From assembly GCF_009789535.1 (NCBI RefSeq), contig NZ_WSUT01000001.1:124001-188000 (forward strand): 64,000 nucleotides of DNA, given 5' to 3'. Under the pieces are notes generated by a model, which saw nothing but the letters and a program-made list of their open reading frames with translations, ran no database searches and was not told the DNA's origin. This stretch comes from Sphingomonas carotinifaciens. Lineage in GTDB: Bacteria; Pseudomonadota; Alphaproteobacteria; Sphingomonadales; Sphingomonadaceae. Each line of letters begins with the position of its first letter. Position 1 is the stretch's first letter. Below are positions 17,474 to 26,802 of this stretch, in pieces. The position numbers were made by a program, and so were the translations under genes.

Positions 17474-19687
17474 TCATTCCAGGATAAGCGCCTCACCACG
17501 GAAGTCGCCGCGAAGTGAGATCGTAACACCTTGCGACATCCACCACGAACCCAGCGCGCTGGCCGGCACGCCTTCCGGCAGCTTGCCGCCGCCCGCGAGG
17601 CGGGCAGTGTAACGGCGGTCGGGATCAAGACCGCGCAGCTTGATCGCGGGCACGTCGTCGCCACCCTGATAATTTTGGAGCATGTGGAACAGTACTGCCT
17701 GGCGCCTATCGTTCGACACGTACAGCGTGTCCACCGTCGGGCCGCTGCCGTCCGGCCGCGCGAGGCGATAAAGTGCGCCGGTCTGGACCGTCTCGCGAAT
17801 CGTTTTGTAGTCGGCGATCATCCGGGTAGCGACGCCGAAATCGTCCGCGGTCCATTTGTTGAGGTTGTTCCCGACGCCCAGTCCTCCCTGCATCGCGGAC
17901 AGGAACCGGTAAGAGAGGTCAACATTACGTCCCGTCGCCCAATTGGGTACATCGGTCGTCCACGCCATCATGATCGCCGGCGTAAAGGCATGGGTGAAGC
18001 CGTCCTGGATCGTCAGGCGATCGAACGCATCGGTGTTGTCGGACGTCCAGACCTGATTGGTGTAGCGCATGATGCCCAGGTCGACACGTCCGCCGCCACT
18101 GGAGCAGCTTTCGATCTCGACCTTGGGATGCCGCTTTTTTAGCTCGGCGAGAATGTAGTAGAGGTTGCGTGTATACTCGACATAGATGCGCTGCTGGTCT
18201 TCGACCTTCTGCTCCGGCCATCCCGGCTCGCTAAAGCTGCGGTTGTAGTCCCATTTCAGATACTGGATGTCGTTCTTGGTCAATAGGTCGTCAAGCACGA
18301 TCAGAACGTGATCGCGCACGTCGGTGCGGGCCAGGTTGAGCGTCAGCTGGTTACGCGCTTCCGTCCTCGGACGACCCGTGAAGTTGATGACCCAGTCGGG
18401 ATGCGCTCGGTAAAGGTCACTGTCAGGATTGACCATCTCCGGCTCGACCCAAAGTCCAAACTCCATGCCCAGCTTGTGAACGCGATCTATCAACGGCCCC
18501 AGGCCATTGGGGAACTTCGTGGGGCTGGGCGTCCAGTCGCCTAATCCGGCGCGGTCGCTGTCGCGCTTGCCGAACCAGCCGTCGTCCATCACGAAGCGCT
18601 CGACGCCGATCCGCGCCGCCTTCTCGGCCAGCGCGATCTGGCCCGCCTCGTCGATGTGGAATTCGGTCGCTTCCCAACTGTTGTAGAGGACGGGGCGAAC
18701 CTTGGGCCGGCCGTTGCCGGGCAGGATGCTGGCGATCTGGAAACGGTGCTGAAGCCGCGACGCGCCGCCCATGCCGTCGTCGGAATAACCGACGTAGAAG
18801 ACTGGCGTCTCCAGCGTCTCGCCAGGGCGCAGACTCCATGAGAAGTCATAAGGATTGTAGCCGCCTGCGATCCTTACGCGGCCGATCAGGTCGGTGCCGA
18901 CGCTGATCCGCCACGATCCGCTCCATGCCAGCGTGCCGAACCATACGGGGCCATGCTCCTCGTCGGTCACCCCCTTCTGGTCGATCGCGAACCAAGGTGA
19001 CATGTGGTTACTGGTCCCGCCCCGCCGACTTTCCAGCACGGTCAGCGCGCGGCCGATCGGCTGCTGGTCGAACCCGAACTCGGCAAGCTGCCGGCCAGCG
19101 AGGTAGGATAGACGGTAGTTCGGCTGGTAAGGCAGCGTCAGGGTTGCTGCGGCGATCTGATCGATGCGGACCGGTGCGTTACCGCCATTGCGCGCGACCG
19201 CGGATCGCCCGACGACCCCCGTGGCCGGATCGACCGTGTAGCGCAGGGTGACGGTGAACGGTCGCGAAATGTCGGCCAGCTCGATCGTTAGGCCGTTGCC
19301 GACGATCCGGTGCGAACGATATTTAAGGACGAGGTCGCGGTTACCGTCGGGAAAGGCGACCTTGATGCCCGGATCAGTGACGATACCTCCCCCCTGTCCA
19401 GCATATTCCTGCGCGGTGACTGAGCTGGGCGGATCCATCGCACCGATGACCGGGGGCGGCGGCAGCAGTGGCAGCTTGATGGGCGCAGCGGCATCAAGCA
19501 TCTTTCCCCAATAGGCCGGGCGGAGATACCCCTGCTCGTCGATGGCGATGTCGTATTCGGCTTCACCACCCGTGAGCCTGAAGATCCTAGTGCTGGCATC
19601 ATACTTGATTTCCGCGGAGGCGATCGGGCTGACGGCGATGCTGAAACAGGCCGTGCCTGCGAGTGCGATGGTCTTGTGAACAGTCAT
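17474..19687 (-). CDS. GH36 alpha-galactosidase, exported
   Basis: 737 residues from ATG 19687, which gives a signal peptide (MTVHKTIALAGTACFSIAVS, cut near ASA). N-terminal beta-sandwich at about 25-300, then the (beta/alpha)8 barrel. Catalytic signatures of GH36 are intact: nucleophile Asp in YLKWDYNRSFSEPGWPE, acid/base Asp in TSDNTDAFDR, and the preceding ESCSSGGGRVDLGIMRY. WTTDVPNWATGRNVDLSYRF and a C-terminal beta domain complete it. It hydrolyses alpha-1,6-galactosides such as melibiose, raffinose or galactomannan side chains. It follows a TonB receptor gene on the same strand, so uptake of the oligosaccharide and periplasmic cleavage are likely linked. Confidence 0.93.
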   Translation of the reverse strand: MTVHKTIALAGTACFSIAVSPIASAEIKYDASTRIFRLTGGEAEYDIAIDEQGYLRPAYWGKMLDAAAPIKLPLLPPPPVIGAMDPPSSVTAQEYAGQGGGIVTDPGIKVAFPDGNRDLVLKYRSHRIVGNGLTIELADISRPFTVTLRYTVDPATGVVGRSAVARNGGNAPVRIDQIAAATLTLPYQPNYRLSYLAGRQLAEFGFDQQPIGRALTVLESRRGGTSNHMSPWFAIDQKGVTDEEHGPVWFGTLAWSGSWRISVGTDLIGRVRIAGGYNPYDFSWSLRPGETLETPVFYVGYSDDGMGGASRLQHRFQIASILPGNGRPKVRPVLYNSWEATEFHIDEAGQIALAEKAARIGVERFVMDDGWFGKRDSDRAGLGDWTPSPTKFPNGLGPLIDRVHKLGMEFGLWVEPEMVNPDSDLYRAHPDWVINFTGRPRTEARNQLTLNLARTDVRDHVLIVLDDLLTKNDIQYLKWDYNRSFSEPGWPEQKVEDQQRIYVEYTRNLYYILAELKKRHPKVEIESCSSGGGRVDLGIMRYTNQVWTSDNTDAFDRLTIQDGFTHAFTPAIMMAWTTDVPNWATGRNVDLSYRFLSAMQGGLGVGNNLNKWTADDFGVATRMIADYKTIRETVQTGALYRLARPDGSGPTVDTLYVSNDRRQAVLFHMLQNYQGGDDVPAIKLRGLDPDRRYTARLAGGGKLPEGVPASALGSWWMSQGVTISLRGDFRGEALILE

Positions 19688-19728
19688 TCCGATAGCCTCT
19701 CGCGCTACGCGCTTCTGGACAAAAGGGC

Positions 19729-19752
19729 CCTTCCCGACTGACGCCGGGAAGG
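19729..19752 (-). terminator. Hairpin with T4 tail between receptor and alpha-galactosidase genes
   Basis: On the minus strand an 8-bp stem (CCTTCCCG / CGGGAAGG) with an 8-base loop is followed after four bases by TTTT. It lies after the receptor stop and before the alpha-galactosidase start. It could act as a partial terminator that lowers expression of the downstream gene, or as a stabilising 3' end for the receptor mRNA. Confidence 0.45.
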
Positions 19753-19775
19753 CAGGGGGGAGCAAGGACGAAGGA

Positions 19776-22640
19776 TCAGAAGCGCGCACGTACGCCAAAC
19801 AGATAGCGGCTGCCGGTGTTCTGAAGCAGCAGGAACCGATCCTCAAGGACTGAATAGTCGTTCACGTATGCGCTCGTGAGATTTACGCCCTGTACATAAA
19901 CTTGCAACTGCGGTGTGACATCATAGGCGATGCTGGCATCAAACTGCCCGTACGAGTCTCTATTCTCCGGACGTGACGCGGCGCCGAAGCATGCGCGCAA
20001 GAAGGAGGACCGCCAGTTATACGACGCGCGGGCCTGGATGCCGAACTTCTCATAGAAGACGCTGCCATTCGCAGAGTGAGGGGACAGGCCGTTGTAGCCG
20101 CAGCCTGCGTTGCTGGCGGTGCCGCTGCCGCGGTCAACGTTGCTCGAGACGTACGTATAATTGCCCGCCACGCCGAGGCCGGACAAGATACCCGGCAAGC
20201 TGTCGAGCGTATACTGGCCACCGACCTCCACGCCGGCGATCGACCCGGATTGACCGTTGCGGGTACGCGTATCCTGGAAGTTGTACCCGAACAGCGGCAC
20301 GCTCAGAGTTTGAGTTTCGAGGAAATCTTTGAAGGATTTGTAGAACCCGCTGAGACTGACATAGCTAACGGCGTTAAAATAATGCTCTAGAGACAAATCG
20401 TAGTTCGTCGAGCGAAACGGACGCAAGGTGGCATTGCCGCCACTGGAAACCGCATTCGTCACGCGCCCGCCATAGCTGTTGTCTACGCCCAGCGACGTCA
20501 GCGTAGGACGGGTAACGGTCTGAGACACGGCACCGCGCAAAATGGTCTGCGCATCAATGTCGTACTTGATGTTCGCCGACGGGAGGAAGTTGGTGTAGCT
20601 GTTGCGGACCTGGACCGGCTGGGCTGCGCCGAGCGTGATGAGCAGATTGTCATCGCCCGGGTTTCGCGTGATCCCGAGCACGAATTGACCGAAGCCACGC
20701 GAGACGAGCTTGGTGTCGACCAGTCGGCCGCCGACGTTCGCCGACCAATTATCGCTCCCGAACATCGCATTGATGTAAATCGCTGCAACCTTTTCGGTCA
20801 CGTTGAGCGTCTGGCCAGGTTGATCGCGCAGACCATAGGGGCCGCCGGCGATCGCCAGCAGCCTGGCTGCTTCCGCTGCCTGCTCGGCAGCCGTCCGCCC
20901 CTGTCGTGGGATCGCCAGGACCGAGGGCTGGGAAATGTAGGCGAAAACGTCTGCCGGGTTGAAGGTGAAGAAGCTGCTCGGAACGTTCTTGCTGCCCGAG
21001 GCCTTGTTCAGGAAACCATCGAGCGTGAATGCCTGCACCAGGCTGCTGGGGATCGGGACGTCGTAGCCGCAATAGGTGCAGTCGGTGCCGGTGTTGCTCG
21101 CGACCGTCCGGACCTTCTGTCGCTTGTTGTACGACAGGCCGAACAGCAGCTTTTGGAAGATGCCATCGTCCGCCTTCCATTCGCCGTCGATGTGGAACTC
21201 GCTGCCTTCGTCCTTCACGCGGACGAACTCGTTCAATCCGTAATGCGCGCGCAGCAGGCTGGCATCGGTGATCGGGCCAAGATTGGACGCGGTCGGAAGA
21301 TCGTTCTCCGGCGTCAGGTCGAAGCGTGGCGCGGTCTGGGCAAGCGACCCGACAACTAGGAACTGGCGTGGCTGGTTGCGCGTGGCCTTCGTCGTCGACG
21401 CGTCGAACTTCATCGTCAGACTGTCGGTGAGATCGACCGCCACGTTGGCGCCAAACTGATAGCTTTCGGTTCTACGGTCGACAGACGTCACGACGTTGTC
21501 GTTCTGCGACGCCGTCACACGGTTGTCGCCCAGTGAGGCGGCGTTCAGTGCCGGATTGGCGTTCACGAATTGCGTGCCCGGCCTGTTGAAGCCGGTGACG
21601 GTGCCGTTGGCATCAGTGGTCAGACCGATAAACGGTTCGGTATAGAAGACGCCGAAGAACCGGTTGACAGATTTGACGTTGAACTTCGAGTACAGGCCGT
21701 CGATGGTCAGCAGTGCCGCATCGTTCAGCTGTGCCTGGATCGCCCCGGACAAGTTAAGCCGCTCGCGCTGCTGCGATTCTCGATTGAAGTTCAGGTTGCG
21801 CGGCGTGTGGATTTGTCCGCTTTGGGTTAGAACCGTGCCGATCGTAGGCTGCAGGCCCGTGGCAGTAGTAGCTGCGTTCACCTGGCGCTGCGAACCCAGG
21901 ATCCAGCCATTGAGATCGACGAAATCGCGCTGGCTTCTGCGATCCGTATACGAGGCGGCGAACACTGCACCGAACGTCTTGGCGGAATTGGTCCAACTGA
22001 CCACACCCGACACATCCGGACTAAGCTTGTCGGCGAGACCGTCGTATATCCCGCCGGCGGCGGCCGCTAGGTTCAGCCCCGCCTTGCCGTCCAGAGGCCG
22101 AGCGGTGACGACATTCACCGTCGCGCCGATGCCACCCTCCTGCAGCTGCGGGAGAGTGGATTTATAGACGTCCGTCCTTTGGATCATGTTCGAGGACAAT
22201 ACGTCGAACGAGAATTCGCGACCATCGTTGTCGGTCGCCATGATGCGACCGTTGACGAGCACGGTGTTGAATTCGGGCCCGAGACCGCGAACCGTGATGA
22301 ACTGCCCTTCGCCTCCGGACCGGTCGATCGCGACACCAGTGATGCGCTGCAGGGATTCGGCAACGTTGTTGTCGGGGAACTTGCCAGTATCCTCGGCCGA
22401 GATCGAGTCTACGATGTTGTCCGCGTTGCGCTTGGTGGCGACCGAGCTGCGAAGGCTCGCGCGTATGCCCGTGACGACGATGTCCTCGTCTGCCGCCTCC
22501 TCCGAAGGGCCACGAGGTTGCTCAGGCCTATCAGCTTGCGGTGTTCCGGTATCGGCAACGGAGTTCGCGTTGGACTGCGCACCTGCCGGCAACGCGCCAC
22601 AGGCAAGCAATGCTGCACCGCAAAGCAGTAAAGCCTTCAT
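19776..22640 (-). CDS. TonB-dependent receptor of the Caulobacter/Xanthomonas carbohydrate type
   Basis: 954 residues. Signal peptide at about 1-22 (ending PAGAQ), then an acidic linker, TonB-box-like DEDIVVTGIRASLRSSVATK, and a plug with RNADNIVDSISAEDTGKFPD, NVAESLQRITGVAIDR, GEGQFITVRGLGPEFNTVLV. The barrel ends YLFGVRARF. The IVDSISAEDIGKFPD-type plug marks the large receptors of sphingomonads, caulobacters and xanthomonads that import glycans. Its neighbour alpha-galactosidase suggests an alpha-galactoside ligand. The promoter is expected in 22641-22800, where AT-rich sequence occurs. Confidence 0.92.
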   Translation of the reverse strand: MKALLLCGAALLACGALPAGAQSNANSVADTGTPQADRPEQPRGPSEEAADEDIVVTGIRASLRSSVATKRNADNIVDSISAEDTGKFPDNNVAESLQRITGVAIDRSGGEGQFITVRGLGPEFNTVLVNGRIMATDNDGREFSFDVLSSNMIQRTDVYKSTLPQLQEGGIGATVNVVTARPLDGKAGLNLAAAAGGIYDGLADKLSPDVSGVVSWTNSAKTFGAVFAASYTDRRSQRDFVDLNGWILGSQRQVNAATTATGLQPTIGTVLTQSGQIHTPRNLNFNRESQQRERLNLSGAIQAQLNDAALLTIDGLYSKFNVKSVNRFFGVFYTEPFIGLTTDANGTVTGFNRPGTQFVNANPALNAASLGDNRVTASQNDNVVTSVDRRTESYQFGANVAVDLTDSLTMKFDASTTKATRNQPRQFLVVGSLAQTAPRFDLTPENDLPTASNLGPITDASLLRAHYGLNEFVRVKDEGSEFHIDGEWKADDGIFQKLLFGLSYNKRQKVRTVASNTGTDCTYCGYDVPIPSSLVQAFTLDGFLNKASGSKNVPSSFFTFNPADVFAYISQPSVLAIPRQGRTAAEQAAEAARLLAIAGGPYGLRDQPGQTLNVTEKVAAIYINAMFGSDNWSANVGGRLVDTKLVSRGFGQFVLGITRNPGDDNLLITLGAAQPVQVRNSYTNFLPSANIKYDIDAQTILRGAVSQTVTRPTLTSLGVDNSYGGRVTNAVSSGGNATLRPFRSTNYDLSLEHYFNAVSYVSLSGFYKSFKDFLETQTLSVPLFGYNFQDTRTRNGQSGSIAGVEVGGQYTLDSLPGILSGLGVAGNYTYVSSNVDRGSGTASNAGCGYNGLSPHSANGSVFYEKFGIQARASYNWRSSFLRACFGAASRPENRDSYGQFDASIAYDVTPQLQVYVQGVNLTSAYVNDYSVLEDRFLLLQNTGSRYLFGVRARF

Positions 22641-23044
22641 TGACTATCCCCTCTTTACGCGACCAATATATGTCTGGTTCGCGACCCACCGTTTATATAT
22701 CGGACAAATGAAATGCAATTAGTATTTTGGATGTAATGGAACTCGGAAATATGTCTTTAAATCAGCAGTTTAGATGTAATAGCGCAACGGTGATCATAAA
22801 TTCATTTATCTGAGAATTGATGAACGTTCCAGTATGGGGTTGCAGATTGATTCTTTCGCACAAGCCCAACGGGTCTATGATCATGGCATCTTGTCAATAC
22901 CGATGGACGCTCCGCCCCCCGTTGCACCGTATTCAGGTCGGTCGATGAACGTTGATTTGCGATGGTGGCGAGCAGCGCCCGCAATGATCGATAGTTTCTG
23001 ATGCCTATCCCCTCCGACGACATGTCTTTGTGTACCTGATCTAC
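22641..23044. other. Receptor promoter region and spacer
   Basis: AT-rich for about 170 bases upstream of the receptor start, then mixed composition up to the IS3 remnant. It should hold the receptor promoter. No gene, strong dyad or recognisable operator was identified. Confidence 0.4.
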
Positions 23045-23097
23045 CCCCTGTTTGACGGGGACCGATGATAGGCTCTGCGGAGCCAAGAGGTGTTTTG

Positions 23098-24256
23098 ATG
23101 GCAAGTACGCCGAAGGGTCGTTTCACGGACGTGTTCAAGCGCGAGGCGGTGGCGCTGTGGGAAACGAGCGGCCGCCCGCAGGCCGAGATAGCGGCTGGGT
23201 TAGGTATTGTTCCCACGCTGCTGCGTCGCTGGCAGCGCAAGCAGCAGGAGAGCAGTGCCCCGGCAGCCGGCCCGGCGGCGAAGCCGCCAGTATCGACAAT
23301 GGCGTCGCCAGCGGATCAGGCGTCCGAGATCGCGCGGTTGCGCTTGCAAGTTGGACCGGGCGCGGATGGAGCGCGACATATTGAAAAAAGCCGTCGTCAT
23401 CTTTGCGGAGATGCCGCGGTCAAGTTCGCTTTCATCGAGCAGCATGCGTCTACCTGGCCCAGTGAACGTCATGTGCCGCATGTTCGGCGTGTTGCGCAGC
23501 GGCTATTACGACTGTCATGGCCGGGCACAGAGTGCGCGAACGACGGCGAACTTGGCGCTGCTCGGCGGCATGCGCCGGCTCCAGGCGCGCCATCAGGGGT
23601 GCTACGATCTCCGCGGATGCATGCCGCCCTGCGGGCGGAGAGCCGGCCGTGCAGCCGTGGCCACGTCAAGCGCCTGATGCGCCGGCATCGCTTCTACGCG
23701 CTTGCCGGGCGCCGGTTCCGGCCATACACGACCGACCGCCGTCACTATTTGCCGATTGTCCCGAACCTTTTGGCGCAGAACTTCGTGGCGACCGCGCCGA
23801 ACCTGATGTGGCTTGCCGACATCAGGTAGATCGCGACCGGAGAAGGCTGGCTGTATCTGGCGGCCGTGCTCGACCTGGCAACCTGCGAGATCGTCGGTGG
23901 GCGATGCGGGACCATATGCGACCGAACTGCCACTGGCTGCCATAATAATGGCCGCTCAGCGGCAGCGTTCAGCGCCTGGCCTCATCTGCCACTCGAATCG
24001 CGAGTTGCTATATGACGTCGGGACCGATGTCGATTACCTGTCGGTGATCCGCGCCGGACCCTCGATGAGCCGCACCGCCAATTGCTACGACAATGCCCCG
24101 ATCGAGAGTTTCTTTCACACCCTGAAGGTCGAGCTGATCCATCAATACCGATAGGCGACCCAGTCAGAAGCCTGACAGGCGCTGTTCGGATACATCCAAG
24201 GCTACCACAACCGGCATCGGATGCACCCGGCATTCGGGTATCTACTCCCGAGCTAG
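23098..24256 (+). pseudogene. IS3-family element, orfA/orfB degenerate
   Basis: An orfA-type frame starts at ATG 23098 with KGRFTDVFKREAVALWETSG, GIVPTLLRRWQRKQ and EIARLRLQ. The frame then shifts to KLDRARMERDILKKAVVIFA, which begins orfB. OrfB pieces follow in several frames: RLMRRHRFYALAGRRFRPYT, APNLMWLADI with an internal TAG at 23827, GEGWLYLAAVLDLATCEIVG, then SRTANCYDNAPIESFFHTLK and FGYIQGYHNRHRMHPAFGYL. Several frameshifts and stops rule out activity. Order and motifs are those of IS3-type transposases. It lies at the left margin of the catabolic cluster. Confidence 0.85.
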
Positions 24257-24329
24257 CCGAGTAGCGCATGACCAGCTAGCCCTGCGTGTCCGGCAAGCCG
24301 AGGAAAGATCAGACCTCCTGCTCGTGTAC

Positions 24330-24630
24330 GTTCCGATGATCTGCTCGTCCGAAAACCTGCTCCGCTTCATCTGTCCGTCTCCTCTTAAGGCGGACCCTAC
24401 CTCGGCGTGGTCACATTCCAGGGGGGACACGTCATCAGCGAAAACCCCGACGCGGGAAATCATGGAGTCGCCCGACATCGGTTGTGAGCTCGAACCTTTA
24501 GGATCCACAACCGACCGTAAGAAGGAGTATCAAGGGTGGCCCATTTCCGATCCTGTCACTCTAAACCTGATCGATGACCGGCTTCCCCTCACTGCTGCTT
24601 CAGAGAGGAAGTGACTGTATAGCGATAGCC
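24330..24630 (-). mobile_element. Second IS3-type remnant: orfA start and upstream end
   Basis: On the minus strand a start region reads MKRSRFSDEQIIGTY, the N terminus of an IS3-type orfA, and then breaks off. Bases about 24455-24630 resemble 55245-55421 over about 170 bases (shared GAGTCGCCCGACATCG, CCCATTTCCGATCC, AACCTGATCGATG, TAGCGATAGCC). Relative to that second copy, about 95 extra bases lie between two GAAAAC sequences, which suggests recombination between two related IS ends. It fills the gap between the IS3 remnant and rhaT. Confidence 0.6.
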
Positions 24631-24685
24631 CCGCCAAAATGCAGCCGCCGCGACCCACCATCTTATGAGTCTTGTGGGAACTTCG

Positions 24686-25741
24686 TCATCCGATCATATT
24701 GCCGTAGCCGATCACGATCGTGGCAAGGATCAGCAGCGCGACCCCGCCCCAGACCATAAAACGGGTGCGGGGCGCGGCATCCTTCCACTCCTTCAGCGCG
24801 AAGCCCCATAGCGTACCGAAGATGATGATCGAGGCCATGTGGAGCGTCCAGCTCGAGAAGCCATACTGCCCCATCTGGCTTTCGCCCATGGTGTAGAAGA
24901 AGAACTGGAAATACCATGTGGTGCCGGCGAGCGCGCAAAGGGCGAAGTTTAGTGCGATCGGCGCGCCTTTCGCCTCGCCCAGCCCCAGCCATTGACCCGC
25001 GCTGCGATTACGACGAATCAGGTGGATGCACCATACCGCATTAGTCAGCAGCCCGCCGAACATGACGAGGCACAGTACGGGAAGCCCGGTCCAGAGCGGC
25101 CCAGTGCCCGCCGCCGCCGATAGCGCCTTTATCGGTTCGCCGGCGGCAAGGCCGAAGGCAAAGCAGGCGGACATGATGCCTGCGAAGATTGCGACAACGA
25201 TACCCTTCCTGAAATCGAATTCCGTGACCGCGGCGACTTTCTGTTCGGGCGAGAGCGCCTGATCCTTTTTTGCCCCCGCAAGCGCCACAACGACGATGCC
25301 GGCGATGGTAAGACCAAGGCCGAGCAGGATGATGTTGCCCGAAGTGGTATCGAGCAGCTTGGCGGCGAACTCGCCGGTGAACAGCGGCGGGATTAGCGTG
25401 CCGAACACCGTGCACAGCCCCAACACCACGGCCATGCCGAGTGACAGCCCAAGGTATCGCATGACGAGGCCGTAGCCCAAGCCACCAAAACCCCAAAGAA
25501 TGCCAAAAAAGATCGGCCAAAGCAGCGTCGGCATCGGCATCGCGGCGAACACGCTTATTAGGTCGTTGGTTTGCAGCAAGGCAAAGAACCACGGCGCCAG
25601 CACCCACGAAAAGATGCCGCCGGTCAGCCAGTAAATTTCCCAAGACCAGCGTTTCACCCCGCGATAGGGGACATAAAAGCTGGCGGAGGCGAAACCGCCA
25701 AGCCAGTGATAAAGGACGCCGGTTAGGGGATTAGGGGTCAT
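24686..25741 (-). CDS. rhaT: L-rhamnose/proton symporter RhaT
   Basis: 351 residues with about ten hydrophobic segments. Characteristic stretches include WLGGFASASFYVPYRGVKRW, GGIFSWVLAPWFFA, GLGYGLVMRYLGLSLGMAVV, AVWCIHLI, YFQFFFYTMGESQMGQYGFS and the C-terminal IIFGTLWGFALKEWKD, all matching RhaT. It imports L-rhamnose across the inner membrane with a proton. It is the last gene of the minus-strand operon starting at 27696, 18 bases beyond the dioxygenase. No rhamnose catabolic enzymes are in the window, so these must lie elsewhere. Its presence beside a rhamnosidase gene supports a rhamnoside substrate for the cluster. Confidence 0.93.
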   Translation of the reverse strand: MTPNPLTGVLYHWLGGFASASFYVPYRGVKRWSWEIYWLTGGIFSWVLAPWFFALLQTNDLISVFAAMPMPTLLWPIFFGILWGFGGLGYGLVMRYLGLSLGMAVVLGLCTVFGTLIPPLFTGEFAAKLLDTTSGNIILLGLGLTIAGIVVVALAGAKKDQALSPEQKVAAVTEFDFRKGIVVAIFAGIMSACFAFGLAAGEPIKALSAAAGTGPLWTGLPVLCLVMFGGLLTNAVWCIHLIRRNRSAGQWLGLGEAKGAPIALNFALCALAGTTWYFQFFFYTMGESQMGQYGFSSWTLHMASIIIFGTLWGFALKEWKDAAPRTRFMVWGGVALLILATIVIGYGNMIG

Positions 25742-25759
25742 GGCAAAGGACCAGGCTGT

Positions 25760-26785
25760 TCAGGAGAAGCGCGCGGGATTAGTGCGTGAGGACGCCGCGG
25801 CGTCCATCGTCACGTCGAGACCGGCGGCTGGCGACAACGATCCGCCGAACGCGTCAACATGGGCGAAGCCGTCGGTGATTGTGTCGGCGCTGTCCCAGAA
25901 CGTGCCGCCATTGCCGCCCGAACTGGTCGCCAGCCAGCGCGCCGTCCCGCCGACGATGCGCGTCGCATAGGCGGTGCCCGCCGGCAGATTGACCGCATCG
26001 CCGCCGGTGACGATGTGCGCCTCGCCATCGATCGTCACCTCCAGCGTACCGTCGAGGAGGTAGAGGAACAGGTGCGTCGTCGCATGCCGGATCGTCGGCA
26101 GCGTGGCGCCGCGCCCGCCCTCGATCACCCGCATATCGAACAGGTCGTTGCTTTCCGCGCTCCCCAACAGCCGAGTTGAGAGATGCCCGTGCAGCCGATG
26201 CCGCGCGCCGTAGCCCGCATCGAGGAAATAGGATCGGTGATCGTCCGGTAGTGCCCGGTCCGCGTCACCCATCGGCGCGGCATTGGCATAAGTGGGCGCT
26301 TCGACGCGCATGATGCGATGCTTGCCCATCGCCGGCCCCATGCGGGAGAAGTCGAACGGCCGCCCGTCCTCGGGCAGACCGGTCATGCCCCAGACTTCAC
26401 CGGCGTCGACGAAGAATTCCTCCCATCCACCCGGAGCGACGATGCCGAAGAAGCGGGTGCGCGGCGCGACGCTGCGATAGCTATGGGTGTCGCCAGGGCG
26501 GACATAGGCAAAGTCGCCCGGCGTCAGCACCCGCGACGTGTCGCCGCACCACACCTGCAACCGGCCACGCGTGCAATACCAGGTATCGTGTTCGCGTTCG
26601 TGCCAATGCATAGGGATCGGCCCGCGATCGAGTGGCGCGTCACATATCACCGCGCCGAACCCGCCCGCCGTTTCCTCCACCCCGGCCAGCGTGCGGATGA
26701 CTTGCCCGGCGACCAGATGAGCGGGGCCGGTTCCGTCGCGCAGGACATAGGGTGTGTTGCCGGGCAAGCGGGGGGCATCGGTCAT
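25760..26785 (-). CDS. Quercetin 2,3-dioxygenase-like bicupin
   Basis: 341 residues from ATG 26785 (AGGAGAG upstream). Two cupin domains. The N-terminal one has MHWHEREHDTWYCTRG (His60, His62, position 67) and PGDTHSYRSV (His101). The metal set is thus His60, His62 and His101; the residue where quercetinases carry Glu is Asp67. The C-terminal cupin (about 220-320: RHATTHLFLYLLDGTLEVTI, GGDAVNLPAGTAYATRI) lacks the HxH metal motif. Quercetinases open the C ring of flavonols with release of CO to give a depside. The fit to a bicupin dioxygenase is strong; flavonol as substrate is inferred from family and neighbours (rhamnosidase, RhaT, protocatechuate genes). Confidence 0.78.
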   Translation of the reverse strand: MTDAPRLPGNTPYVLRDGTGPAHLVAGQVIRTLAGVEETAGGFGAVICDAPLDRGPIPMHWHEREHDTWYCTRGRLQVWCGDTSRVLTPGDFAYVRPGDTHSYRSVAPRTRFFGIVAPGGWEEFFVDAGEVWGMTGLPEDGRPFDFSRMGPAMGKHRIMRVEAPTYANAAPMGDADRALPDDHRSYFLDAGYGARHRLHGHLSTRLLGSAESNDLFDMRVIEGGRGATLPTIRHATTHLFLYLLDGTLEVTIDGEAHIVTGGDAVNLPAGTAYATRIVGGTARWLATSSGGNGGTFWDSADTITDGFAHVDAFGGSLSPAAGLDVTMDAAASSRTNPARFS

Positions 26786-26802
26786 CGAACTCTCCTGTGC
26801 GA

